Shown in pieces: positions 43,996-51,496 of a stretch of 64,000 nucleotides of DNA. The stretch spans positions 178,787-242,786 of the forward strand of contig DATLVI010000031.1 in assembly GCA_035577545.1 (NCBI GenBank), written 5' to 3'. Position numbers and translations under genes: made by a program. Source of the DNA: Verrucomicrobiia bacterium. Lineage in GTDB: Bacteria > Verrucomicrobiota > Verrucomicrobiia > Palsa-1439. The number at the start of each line of letters is the position of its first letter. Position 1 is the stretch's first letter. Under the pieces are notes generated by a model. That model did not search any database, was not told the DNA's origin, and saw only the letters and a list, made by a program, of their open reading frames with translations.

Positions 43996-44487
43996 ATGAA
44001 ACGGATCTTGCTGCTACCGCTGTTGTTCGGACTGATGGCCCTGCCGACCGCGCGGGCTGACCAAAAGGAAGACGATGCCGCCATCCACCAGCGCCACGAT
44101 GAATGGACCGCCGCGTGGAACAAACACGATCCCAAGCTCCTCGCCGCGTTCTTCGCGACGGACGGCGACCTCATCAACCCTTGGGGACGCCAGGCCAAAG
44201 GCCCGGCCGAGATTGAGAAACTCTTCACGGACGAACACACGGGCACCGGTATGGCGGTTGGCAGTACGTACACCGGCACGATTGAAAACATCCGCTACCT
44301 CGGCAAAAACGTCGCGGTCGTGGACGTGGCGGGGGAAGTCCAGCTCGCGAAAGCCGCCGATGGCACCGAGCCCCCGCCGGTCAAGCATCACCTCACGTGG
44401 GTCGCCGAGAAGCAGCACGGCAAATGGATGGCGGTCGCCTGCCGGCCGTGCATTCCCGCGCCGCGGCCCGTTGCACCCGCGAAATAA
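43996..44487 (+). CDS. Secreted SnoaL-like/DUF4440-type protein
   Basis: The start ATG 43996 (MKRILLLPLLFG) gives 163 residues with a signal peptide ending TARA. The mature part has the SgcJ/EcaC-type pattern of NTF2-like proteins: AIHQRHDEWTAAWNKHDPKLLAAFFATDGD, then IENIRYLGKNVAVVDVAGEVQ, then a final strand GKWMAVACRPC. The ligand is unknown. The end is proline-rich. Confidence 0.82.
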   Translation: MKRILLLPLLFGLMALPTARADQKEDDAAIHQRHDEWTAAWNKHDPKLLAAFFATDGDLINPWGRQAKGPAEIEKLFTDEHTGTGMAVGSTYTGTIENIRYLGKNVAVVDVAGEVQLAKAADGTEPPPVKHHLTWVAEKQHGKWMAVACRPCIPAPRPVAPAK

Positions 44488-44547
44488 GCCTTCGGAAGCT
44501 GAGGACCAACGGGCCGCTCACAGGCTGCGTTTTGCCGTGAAACAAGT

Positions 44548-44595
44548 CGATACATGGTACTACCATGTATCGGCGCGGGACGGGAGATGAACTCA
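44548..44595 (+). repeat. Palindromic intergenic repeat, perfect copy
   Basis: Arms of 12 bases (CGATACATGGTA at 44548-44559 and its exact complement at 44561-44572) flank a single C. The tail GGCGCGGGACGGGAGATGAA follows. The hairpin is nearly all stem. Confidence 0.85.
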
Positions 44596-44790
44596 ATGTT
44601 CTTGACGCACAACGCGGACCACATCTCTCTGTAGTGGCCGGTTCACGTCAAGATCAGGGCTGAGCGCAGCGACTTCGCGGGTTATGGGCCAGACCATCAA
44701 GATCCGTTCCTCGATGGTGCCGGGAACGTAATTGTCGTCCGCATGATCACGCAACGCGGACTTGGTGACAGTCTGGCGGTCGAGTTTCAC
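44593..44790 (-). CDS. Small antitoxin-like conserved protein
   Basis: I choose GTG 44790, giving 65 residues: MKLDRQTVTKSALRDHADDN, then YVPGTIEERILMVWPITREV and QRDVVRVVRQ. The pattern K-L-D-R...EERI...W.LTRE...R.LQR.V resembles short proteins often encoded beside nucleotidyltransferase or PIN toxins, but no partner gene is adjacent here. It lies between two inverted palindromic repeats (44548 and 44919). Confidence 0.55.
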   Translation of the reverse strand: MKLDRQTVTKSALRDHADDNYVPGTIEERILMVWPITREVAALSPDLDVNRPLQRDVVRVVRQEH

Positions 44791-44918
44791 AACAGCATTA
44801 TACCCTGCGGCATCCTGTTGGGCAAGCCTCGTTCCATGCGCTAAACCGTTGGTCGAGTATGGTTTATAAGGCGACACCAGCCGAATTGTCCGGTACAACA
44901 CGCGACGGCGTGTGCCAC

Positions 44919-44943
44919 TGATACATGGTAGTACCATGTATCG
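44919..44943 (-). repeat. Palindromic intergenic repeat
   Basis: Arms of 11 bases (GATACATGGTA at 44920-44930 and its exact complement at 44932-44942) flank a single G. The common tail is not clear on either side, so this copy may be the hairpin alone. Confidence 0.8.
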
Positions 44944-45047
44944 ACAAACAAGGCTTCTCTGATTTTATACCGTTGTAGACGGCGCCTGCGGCGTCCAGCG
45001 GAAACGAACCAGCTTGAGGTTGGTTCGGCGAGGCGTAGAATGGCGCC

Positions 45048-45398
45048 ATGGAAAGCCCCATCTCGCTTCCGACGGACAATATCTACAAATTTTATGCGTT
45101 ATTTGGGTTGCTTGTGTTCCTTTTATGCTCGGGATTGTCTCTTTACGTCATCCATTGGTCACACAAGGTTGACTCCCGGACTGAAATTGAACTGGAGACG
45201 ATCAACCTAACTCCGAATCCCACGCCCCTCGACATCACCCGAAAGCGTGCTTTGGAGCAACGGTTTAAAACAGTCTCTTTCGATAAGTACAGCGCCACTA
45301 CTGTTCTTGATCTATTGGGCGGCGCCGCTATCGTCCTCGCCGCTTACAATTTTCAGAGGTGGCAGAAAGGGAGTTGGTCGTCGAAATCGAAGCGTTAG
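45048..45398 (+). CDS. Small two-helix membrane protein
   Basis: This 116-residue protein has two likely membrane segments (about 13-36 and 84-101) and a charged middle (KVDSRTEIELETINLTPNPT). I recognise no family. It is convergent with and overlaps the DpnI-type gene by 4 bases. It may be a resident gene at the edge of the accessory island. Confidence 0.55.
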   Translation: MESPISLPTDNIYKFYALFGLLVFLLCSGLSLYVIHWSHKVDSRTEIELETINLTPNPTPLDITRKRALEQRFKTVSFDKYSATTVLDLLGGAAIVLAAYNFQRWQKGSWSSKSKR

Positions 45399-46162
45399 CG
45401 GACGATCCACACGCCGCGGTCGGGGTGGGAGAGGAAGCCGGTGTCGCGGAGGACTTGAAGCTGCTGCCGGATTTTATCCCGCACATGGCGGTTGTCGGGA
45501 TGAAGCTTTTCCATTTCGCGGGCGAAGGCGTAGGCGTCGGTTGTTGTGAATTCCTTTTTGCCGAGGCGTCGGACGGCGTTGAGGACGTCTAGTGTCCAGC
45601 CGCGCTCTTTCGCTTTGATTTCGGCCAGTGGTTTGACCTTGTGAAACTGGGCGCGGACATCTTTCGCGGAGGCCGCCACGTTATCAGTGACGACGGCAAT
45701 TCTCGCATCGGCGGGAATGCGATGAAGTGCGATATTGCAGCCAACCCAACCGGCGCGACGAGCGGTGATGGCGAGCGGTTTGCGCTTGATGATGGCTGAG
45801 GTCGGAAAGGCGAAGCTGGGCACCAGTAGTACGTTCTTCACACTCCACGTCACCAACTCGTATTGCATGAAATAGAAGTTGGGCGTCGCGTCGTTGCGGA
45901 TCGCTTCCAGCATCGCGCCGTAAGCCCCGTCGTTGATGTGATTGCCAAAGCGTGCCTGCTGGCCTTTAAGCTGGTACTGGAATTTGCAGTTCGGGCATGA
46001 GAAATCGCTGGCCTTGGTGTTGTGGCTCAGTCGGGTTAGCTTGGGGGAAGAACAGTTCGGACAGTAGAGATTATCCTCGCCCCATGCTTCGGTGACCACG
46101 CGTGCGCGTTGTGCCCCGCTGTGGTAGGCGGAAGCGAGTTCGCCGGTCATCGACAGATTCAT
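45395..46162 (-). CDS. dpnI-like: DpnI-type methyl-directed restriction endonuclease
   Basis: The 255 residues match DpnI of Streptococcus along the whole length as I recall it: zinc ligands C34-x2-C37 and C56-x2-C59, ARFGNHINDGAYGAML, IIKRKPLAITARRAGWVGCN, and the C-terminal winged helix with VRDKIRQQLQVLRDTGFL that reads the methylated site. The PD-(D/E)XK core is D53 ... Q64-L-K66, with Gln where DpnI has Glu; Gln is tolerated here in some nuclease families (for example Mrr-like). The enzyme should cut G-m6A-TC and so restrict Dam-methylated phage or plasmid DNA. It lies 44 bases downstream of a 475-codon gene on the same strand. No Dam methylase is near, as expected for this mode. Confidence 0.93.
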   Translation of the reverse strand: MNLSMTGELASAYHSGAQRARVVTEAWGEDNLYCPNCSSPKLTRLSHNTKASDFSCPNCKFQYQLKGQQARFGNHINDGAYGAMLEAIRNDATPNFYFMQYELVTWSVKNVLLVPSFAFPTSAIIKRKPLAITARRAGWVGCNIALHRIPADARIAVVTDNVAASAKDVRAQFHKVKPLAEIKAKERGWTLDVLNAVRRLGKKEFTTTDAYAFAREMEKLHPDNRHVRDKIRQQLQVLRDTGFLSHPDRGVWIVR

Positions 46163-46206
46163 TGGCGATGATTAGATCACCGGTATATTAGGTCTTCAAC
46201 TGTATT

Positions 46207-47634
46207 TCACGAATTGGCCGTTCGTTTTGCGGCGACTTGTTGCACTTTCCAGAGGAAGAACATGTTTTCCTTGCGAATACCCTCCTCCGCGTCACCTTTG
46301 GTCATGAGCCCTTTAGTAATTCCTGCGAGTACTTTGGTCAACCCCAGTGCCTTGGCGGCGGCAGCGATACCGGCGGGAACAAACCCTGAATAAAGTCCAA
46401 CTGTAATAGCACCACTCCATCCCAGGATGCTGCGGCGTGAATCGGTTCGCAAGACTCTTCCGGCCGAGTTTACTTTTGTGCTTAGAGCGGCTAACTGCGG
46501 TTGCAATATATCTGCGTAGATAGCTTTGGCGTCTCGTTCGGTTAGGTGCCCTGCTTCCGCTTTGTATTCGTCAATCGCTTTATTTAAGCTAGCTCTAAAA
46601 ACGATGAACGCTTCCGCCTCTCGTTCTCGCAGTTTAAGTATGTCGGCAAGATTGAGATTGTCTACGAATGGAACTAGACATGTTAGGTGTTTGCTTAGAA
46701 GCTGATTGCGTCTTTCAGACTTATCATTTTCCGTTAATGTATTAAGTAAATCTACATCAAGATCTCTCTCTGTAAGAAAAGAAGTCTTTAAACATTGTGA
46801 AGCTGCAAGTTCAAAAACAAGATTTCCAAATACTTCTGCAGCCAAATAGTAATGCTGCCGCATCTTCTTTCGGATGGAGTCAGACAAAACCACTTCCTTT
46901 CCTGCCTGTAGTTTCCGCATCAGCGCTGGCATCTTTCGCAAACCGGGCGGGAGCGCAGGGAAGAACCGAAAGGCTTCCCCATGCTCCAACAGACGTTCCG
47001 GTCCTCTTATCCCCAATGAGTAAAAGTCCCCGGTTCGTTCAAGTGTCAATTTGATTCCTTTGTAATAGTCCTGGGCCAATTGCTTAAATGTTCTCTTGAG
47101 ACGATTGTCAGCATCCTCTCCAAATGATCCTCCGAGCAGACAATGCGCACAGTAATGAGGAGCCGTAATCGGAATCACCTTCCTCGCTTCGATCATTGGA
47201 CGTAGAGATGCCAGAACGGAAATGTCTGAAAAGAAATGCATTCGCATTACTTCCATGTCATCTAAGCGCGAAATTTCGACGTGCGATATGTAATCCGTGA
47301 TGAAATTGTTAATGTATACTCTATCGCTATAAAAGGCCGCAAACTGGGCTAATTGTTGAGCTCGTATAAGTCTGCAGGCTGTGCCTACGCACGGATAACG
47401 ACCACCACCAAGCGAGAGCGAAGCTGAATGAGAAAAGACCGATTTTTCGGGCGATAGATCTTTTGCGGATGTGATTTCCGCCGACTCTTCTGCGAGCTTG
47501 CGAATTTGTTTTCTAGTAACTTTGGAGATCGCTTGCAGATTTGGCTGGTTTTTCTTTAAGAATCCAGCGTTCTCCAACTGTTCAAAAAGAATATGCATTG
47601 GATTATTGAACTTCCTTTCTGAAGCTTCCCGCAT
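46207..47634 (-). CDS. Uncharacterised protein encoded with the DpnI-type nuclease
   Basis: This 475-residue protein of no recognised family has an AT-rich gene compared with the backbone, which suggests transfer. Visible features: a possible metal site H160-Y-C162-x2-C165 in APHYCAHCLLGG, a Cys pair in GGRYPCVGTACRL, a helical middle, and a hydrophobic, glycine-rich stretch near the C-terminus (about 405-445: ILGWSGAITVGLYSGFVPAG...LAGITKG) that could enter a membrane. Met13 is an alternative start. Position and strand suggest one operon with the DpnI-type gene, hence a defence role by association only. Confidence 0.65.
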   Translation of the reverse strand: MREASERKFNNPMHILFEQLENAGFLKKNQPNLQAISKVTRKQIRKLAEESAEITSAKDLSPEKSVFSHSASLSLGGGRYPCVGTACRLIRAQQLAQFAAFYSDRVYINNFITDYISHVEISRLDDMEVMRMHFFSDISVLASLRPMIEARKVIPITAPHYCAHCLLGGSFGEDADNRLKRTFKQLAQDYYKGIKLTLERTGDFYSLGIRGPERLLEHGEAFRFFPALPPGLRKMPALMRKLQAGKEVVLSDSIRKKMRQHYYLAAEVFGNLVFELAASQCLKTSFLTERDLDVDLLNTLTENDKSERRNQLLSKHLTCLVPFVDNLNLADILKLREREAEAFIVFRASLNKAIDEYKAEAGHLTERDAKAIYADILQPQLAALSTKVNSAGRVLRTDSRRSILGWSGAITVGLYSGFVPAGIAAAAKALGLTKVLAGITKGLMTKGDAEEGIRKENMFFLWKVQQVAAKRTANS

Positions 47635-48053
47635 TCTAAGACGAGAAGGTGGTTTCCGAAAGCGCTTTTACTTGTCCTATAATAACTGTTCGCGTCAGCG
47701 CTGGATCTGAGAACAGGGTTCACAATGCCCTCGCCGCTCGGCTTTGGTGGAACTCGCCACAAGCTGATCAGATCCATAGGATCGGGGATCAGATCAAGAT
47801 CCATTTGGGGGAAGGGGGCAAAGGCGCGAACACCCCTCACCCTAACCCTCTCCCCCAAGGGGAGAGGCAAGAACCAGAGAAATTTGCGGCGGATCGCAGT
47901 TGAAAACCGCTCCTACGAGACTATGTCGGGAAGACAACGATCTTGCCTTTCGGTGGGGGCGGGGGGATTCTCCGTGTGGTCGGGTGTGGCGACGCCTGGC
48001 AGCTTTCAATAACCCAACCACGTAAAACGTGGCAAACCAAACGGAGGATAGTC
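47635..48053. other. Intergenic region with a chromosomal hairpin repeat
   Basis: No gene is supported in these 420 bases. It contains the promoter of the unknown-DpnI operon, the hairpin repeat at 47833-47867, and just before the cupin gene a small perfect inverted repeat CCACGTAAAACGTGG. Confidence 0.5.
47833..47867. repeat. CCCTCACCCTAACCC-type hairpin repeat
   Basis: CCCCTCACCCTAA leads into a 9-bp hairpin (CCTCTCCCC at 47847-47855, complement at 47859-47867). This sequence type is a common intergenic repeat in many bacterial genomes (from general knowledge). A second, truncated CCCCTCACC lies at 48450-48458 at the end of the recombinase gene. Confidence 0.7.
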
Positions 48054-48431
48054 ATGAAGCGAGTCATACTCACGGTCGTGGCGGTGGCGGTGTTGGCAGG
48101 CATGGCGGTGATGTTGCGCGCGCAGGACCCGGTGAAGGTGGATGCGAAACATTACAAGGTGGAGTTCGAGAATGGCGCGGTGCGGATCTTGCGCATCAAT
48201 TACGGGGCGGGCGATAAATCAGTCATGCATTCCCATCCCGAAAGCGTGGCGGTGTTCCTGACCGATCAGAAGGCGAAGTTTACCTATCCCGATGGAAAAA
48301 CGGAGGAAGTGGACGCCAAGGCTGGCGAGGTGAAGCACATTCCCGCCGGGCCGCACCTGCCGGAAAACATCGGGGACAAGCCGATGGAACTCATTCTTGT
48401 GGAGTTCAAGGGCAAGCCGGCGGCGAAGTAG
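48054..48431 (+). CDS. Secreted cupin-domain protein
   Basis: The start ATG 48054 follows GGAGG. The 125-residue protein has a signal peptide (to about MLRAQ) and a single cupin: motif 1 HSHPESVAVFLTDQKAKFTYPDGK and motif 2 with GEVKHIPAGPHLPENIGDKPME. The metal ligands are only partly the classic set. Function unknown. Confidence 0.85.
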   Translation: MKRVILTVVAVAVLAGMAVMLRAQDPVKVDAKHYKVEFENGAVRILRINYGAGDKSVMHSHPESVAVFLTDQKAKFTYPDGKTEEVDAKAGEVKHIPAGPHLPENIGDKPMELILVEFKGKPAAK

Positions 48432-48453
48432 GGGGTTGGAGGGCGGCGACCCC

Positions 48454-49950
48454 TCACCTCAATCCTAAGCGGTGTTGGTTTTTGCACGCTTCTTCAGAAG
48501 ATGGTAGGTGTGAGAAGCTTATATCAATTTCGCCGTCGCCAATGACGATCTTTTCTAGGAGACTTTCGACGATCTTGCGCTTGTCCTCCGATGCTATAGC
48601 GGGCCAACGGTCGTAGAGGGTGTTGGCTTCGTGCAAGATGTCGTCGGCGGAGAGCTTGTTGACTTTGAGGAAATCGACCTCCGCTTGAAGCCTTGGCAAT
48701 TCGGACACTAGCTGGTTTAACCGTTCCTCGGCGGGTTTGTAGAACTGCCCGAAGCCCTGCGCAGTGATCTCGCCGTCCAGATACAGCCGATGGGTACGGG
48801 TCATTTCGTCTCGGACTTTCTGCAGTTCCCGCTGGTGTGCTTCCAGCAGGGATTGTTTCTCGGCAAGATTTCTGTCCGCTTCATGCAAATGGCACGCAAT
48901 GCGTTCAGGTTGGCCGAAGAAGGCCTTCAACTCTTGGTGGACGATGGTTTCCAGGTCCACGATCGGGATCTTGTTACGGCATTTGCGACAGAAGTACTTC
49001 GGGTTGTCAGCACGGACATACATCTTGTGGCCGCAAGCACAGTACGCCAACCCGCTGAACAAGTGCACGGGTGGCTTGCCCGGTTTCTTCCATGATTTAA
49101 GCTGCTCTTCAACGATCTGGTTGACCTGATTCCACAGGGTTTCAGGAATGATCGGCTCGCATTCGACCTTTCCCCATTCATCCTCGGGTTTGGGTTCGAC
49201 GCGCCACGATCCGGTATGGCGGAAGCGGTTAAAATAGTATACCCCCTTGGCGCTGGGGTCGACGAGGATGCGGAGAACTGAGGTATCGCGCCAAATGGAA
49301 CCGTCACTGGTGCGATAACCGGCGGCGTTAAGAACCCTGGCGACATTACCCTTGCGTCGATTCGCCAGAAACAGTTCATACGCTTTGCGACGAATCGCCG
49401 CCTCTTCTGGCCGGACGACCAACTTGCGATCTTTCCATCTGTAGCCATACGGGGCACTGCCATTGATGGACTTGCCCAACTTGGCGCGGGTCAGGACGGA
49501 CGCATTGACGCGCTCAGTGATTTCTTCTCGTTCCCATTGGGCGAATACCCCAAGCAGATGAAAAAACATGCGCCCGCCGGCAGTGCTGGTGTCGATGGCT
49601 TCGCTCAGGGAAATGAGATCGGCGTGATGCTTGTTGAAGAAATCGGCAAAGTCCTCCAGTTCGCGACGGTTGCGGGACAAGCGGGCTAGTTTGGAAAAGA
49701 CCAGACCTGTGATGTGGCCTCCCTCGACATCTTTCATCATCCGCTTAGCTTCAGGATGCTGCATCACGGCCTTGCCGCTTTGCCCGGCTAAGTCATAGAC
49801 TTCCTTGACCTGCCAGCCGCGGCTCTTGGCGTAGCTGCGGGCTCGTTCCTCGTGATGTTCCGGGCTTTCGCCATTGGCTTGGTCTTCGGTACTGACACGA
49901 ATCCAAATGCCAACTGGCTTGTTGGTGACGCCATCGTTCTTCATGGACAA
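48454..49950 (-). CDS. Large serine recombinase
   Basis: This 498-residue site-specific recombinase has an N-terminal resolvase domain with catalytic S20 in GIWIRVSTEDQ and the Arg-rich FSKLARLSRNRRELED. A recombinase domain follows (APYGYRW, then RVLNAAGYRT), then a zinc ribbon (YCACGHKMYVRADNPKYFCRKC) and a C-terminal coiled coil (DRNLAEKQSLLEAHQRELQKVRDE). It should integrate and excise a mobile element. The start is ATG 49950 or 49944. Its 3' end lies 22 bases from the cupin gene, within a truncated CCCCTCACC repeat, which may mark the element boundary. It is divergent from a small XRE gene. Confidence 0.93.
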   Translation of the reverse strand: MSMKNDGVTNKPVGIWIRVSTEDQANGESPEHHEERARSYAKSRGWQVKEVYDLAGQSGKAVMQHPEAKRMMKDVEGGHITGLVFSKLARLSRNRRELEDFADFFNKHHADLISLSEAIDTSTAGGRMFFHLLGVFAQWEREEITERVNASVLTRAKLGKSINGSAPYGYRWKDRKLVVRPEEAAIRRKAYELFLANRRKGNVARVLNAAGYRTSDGSIWRDTSVLRILVDPSAKGVYYFNRFRHTGSWRVEPKPEDEWGKVECEPIIPETLWNQVNQIVEEQLKSWKKPGKPPVHLFSGLAYCACGHKMYVRADNPKYFCRKCRNKIPIVDLETIVHQELKAFFGQPERIACHLHEADRNLAEKQSLLEAHQRELQKVRDEMTRTHRLYLDGEITAQGFGQFYKPAEERLNQLVSELPRLQAEVDFLKVNKLSADDILHEANTLYDRWPAIASEDKRKIVESLLEKIVIGDGEIDISFSHLPSSEEACKNQHRLGLR

Positions 49951-49990
49951 GCTTTATACGCGCAACTGAAGCAAGACTCAAGAAAAATAT

Positions 49991-50007
49991 GTATTCAAAT
50001 TGCATAC
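49991..50007. promoter_or_regulatory. Possible operator between recombinase and XRE gene
   Basis: GTATTCAAATTGCATAC is an imperfect palindrome (seven of eight base pairs around a central base, by my count) in the AT-rich 76-base space between the two divergent genes. A binding site for the XRE protein is the obvious guess. Confidence 0.4.
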
Positions 50008-50026
50008 ATTTGTATATAACGGCGCC

Positions 50027-50263
50027 ATGTCACAAAATAAACCATTGGTAGAAGCTGATCTGTCTGTGTTAGCCAAGCGTTTTCGAAAGCAAAGCAGAAA
50101 GACCCGTGCCCAGGCCGCGCGGGAAATGGGCGTGGCGCAAACATCGATTTTTAACGCAGAAGAAACCCTCAGTCAGAGTCTGCTCAAACTGCGGATACGG
50201 ATGGTTGAAACGTATTCACCGTTCAAGGTCGTCGGGCCATACTTCTGCCTGAAACGGAAATAG
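50027..50263 (+). CDS. Small XRE-type DNA-binding protein
   Basis: The start ATG 50027 gives 78 residues with a helix-turn-helix (KTRAQAAREMGVAQTSIFNAEET). It is divergent from the large serine recombinase, so it is likely the regulator of that gene. Its stop TAG lies exactly at the junction with a transposon: the 8-bp target duplication CGGAAATA supplies TA and the first base of the terminal repeat supplies G. The base after the right duplication is also G, so the stop was the same before insertion and the protein is intact. Confidence 0.75.
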   Translation: MSQNKPLVEADLSVLAKRFRKQSRKTRAQAAREMGVAQTSIFNAEETLSQSLLKLRIRMVETYSPFKVVGPYFCLKRK

Positions 50264-50355
50264 GCAGTGTCCTAATCTGAAATCCGGACTCTTGCCGTGG
50301 GTGACGTGGCTACTTTCGCTCAAATCTCCGGGTCATATCCCGGTATGGCGCGTGG

Positions 50356-50607
50356 ATGAGACTGGTAAACTATACATTTGTCCCAATTCTGGTGATTGGG
50401 GTTACTCTTGGAATCACATACGCCGCACTGTCCCATGTGATTGCATTCGGAATACTGAACAAGCGTCACATGATTGCGAGTGCCGCCTCCCCTCTGTTTG
50501 ATCGGACGGACGGCATACAGCGCCTCGCCCTTTACGGTGGCGTTGACTATCGAGCATTTAAATTCAGGAAATTGAATTACATTCATTTTGTGACTCCTGA
50601 TAATTGA
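50356..50607 (+). CDS. Putative small membrane protein in the transposon
   Basis: An 83-codon frame with ATG 50356 has a strong N-terminal membrane segment (TFVPILVIGVTLGITYAALSHVIAF) and a polar tail. No family was recognised. A longer minus-strand frame overlaps it but has less coding character. Confidence 0.4.
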   Translation: MRLVNYTFVPILVIGVTLGITYAALSHVIAFGILNKRHMIASAASPLFDRTDGIQRLALYGGVDYRAFKFRKLNYIHFVTPDN

Positions 50608-50650
50608 ACATCGCGTTGACCTTACGAATGTGCAAGAAGTCGGAGATCGG

Positions 50651-50878
50651 TCAGCGCAAAAACGGAATGCACCGCCGGACGGACTGCCAGAGTGATTTCC
50701 AACCAGCCAACCGTTGGACTCGTCGAGCATTCTCTCCTTCGAGATAGTTGACCCGCGCTTGCAACTGGTAGACCTGACTTTGGAGTGAATCCATACGTTC
50801 CAGATAACGGCCAAACCAGATCGCTGCTGCTGCCACGACTACCACGGCGACAATAAGTAGAAACGCCTTGTTGTTCAT
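50651..50878 (-). CDS. Small membrane protein with coiled coil, in the transposon
   Basis: The start ATG 50878 (MNNKAFLLIVAVVVVAAAA) gives 75 residues: one membrane helix followed by a coiled coil with leucine spacing (MDSLQSQVYQLQARVNYLEGE) and a basic end. No family name. It is on the opposite strand to the GvpU-like gene. Confidence 0.5.
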   Translation of the reverse strand: MNNKAFLLIVAVVVVAAAAIWFGRYLERMDSLQSQVYQLQARVNYLEGENARRVQRLAGWKSLWQSVRRCIPFLR

Positions 50879-51004
50879 GCCCGCAGAGTTTATCACAGAT
50901 CGCCGGGATTTCCAGCAAGAGTGCAACTGCTTTTCGCACTGCCCGAGTAGTAACGTTTTTCACGTTGACGCTCGTAGCCATGCTCAAGTAGTTTTCCCAA
51001 ACGA

Positions 51005-51412
51005 ATGGATGACTACGTTCTTAGCCTGATTATAGCGGGCGGAGAGGGAATAGATGCCAATGCCGAACGCGACACGCGAGGATTGCCTATCACTCTATGC
51101 GTTGGTGGATTGCTAGTCTCTGGCGTCATCATTTCCCACAATCGCTACATGGAATTGCTGGCTGATGGAGCAATTCTAAAGCACATCGACAGTGCGATGG
51201 AGCGTCTCTCAGCGTCTAAGGAGTCAAGGCCTGGTTCTGAGGAGCCGAGAGATGACGAGGTCGAATTTATCCATTTGGCTTCGGCTAAGTTTTGGCATCC
51301 CGGTTCCCACCAAAATTGTCCCGGCGGTAACGGTGTTCTTTGGCGAGGCAGGGTCGATGCTGTCGATGGGTTTTTCCTTGGCGAGTTGGGCCTTGCACCG
51401 TCCGGTCAGTGA
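51005..51412 (+). CDS. GvpU-like gas-vesicle accessory family protein
   Basis: The 135 residues follow the family annotated as gas vesicle accessory protein GvpU: an N-terminal ITLCVGGLLVSGVIISHNRYMELLAD and a C-terminal FIHLASAKFWHPG, then GVLWRGRVDAVDGFFLGELG. No gas-vesicle structural gene (GvpA, GvpF and so on) is in the window, so the family name probably does not describe its job here. It is carried inside the transposase-less transposon and stops 18 bases before the right terminal repeat. Confidence 0.8.
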   Translation: MDDYVLSLIIAGGEGIDANAERDTRGLPITLCVGGLLVSGVIISHNRYMELLADGAILKHIDSAMERLSASKESRPGSEEPRDDEVEFIHLASAKFWHPGSHQNCPGGNGVLWRGRVDAVDGFFLGELGLAPSGQ

Positions 51413-51496
51413 ATGACCTTCTACCGAATGTTTCAAATTGGGACACTGCCCGGAAATAGGGTTTCTGGACTTCAGATGGTCGGAGCGGGATGGCCC

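Larger units (their letters stand above)
50263..51450. mobile_element. 1.19-kb transposase-less transposon with inverted repeats and 8-bp target duplication
   Basis: The left end GGCAGTGTCC starts at 50263 and matches the reverse complement of the right end (51431-51450) at 18 of 20 bases. Immediately outside lie identical octamers CGGAAATA at 50255-50262 and 51451-51458, a perfect target-site duplication. The inside holds three short genes (two putative membrane proteins and a GvpU-like gene) and no transposase. It must be moved in trans by a related insertion sequence. Several families make 8-bp duplications; I do not assign one. Confidence 0.85.

Noticed and set aside
50320..50814. 164-codon minus-strand frame in the transposon
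   Set aside because: It overlaps two other frames, is Cys/Arg/Ser-rich without helices or membrane segments and lacks a ribosome-binding site; the shorter genes are more natural.
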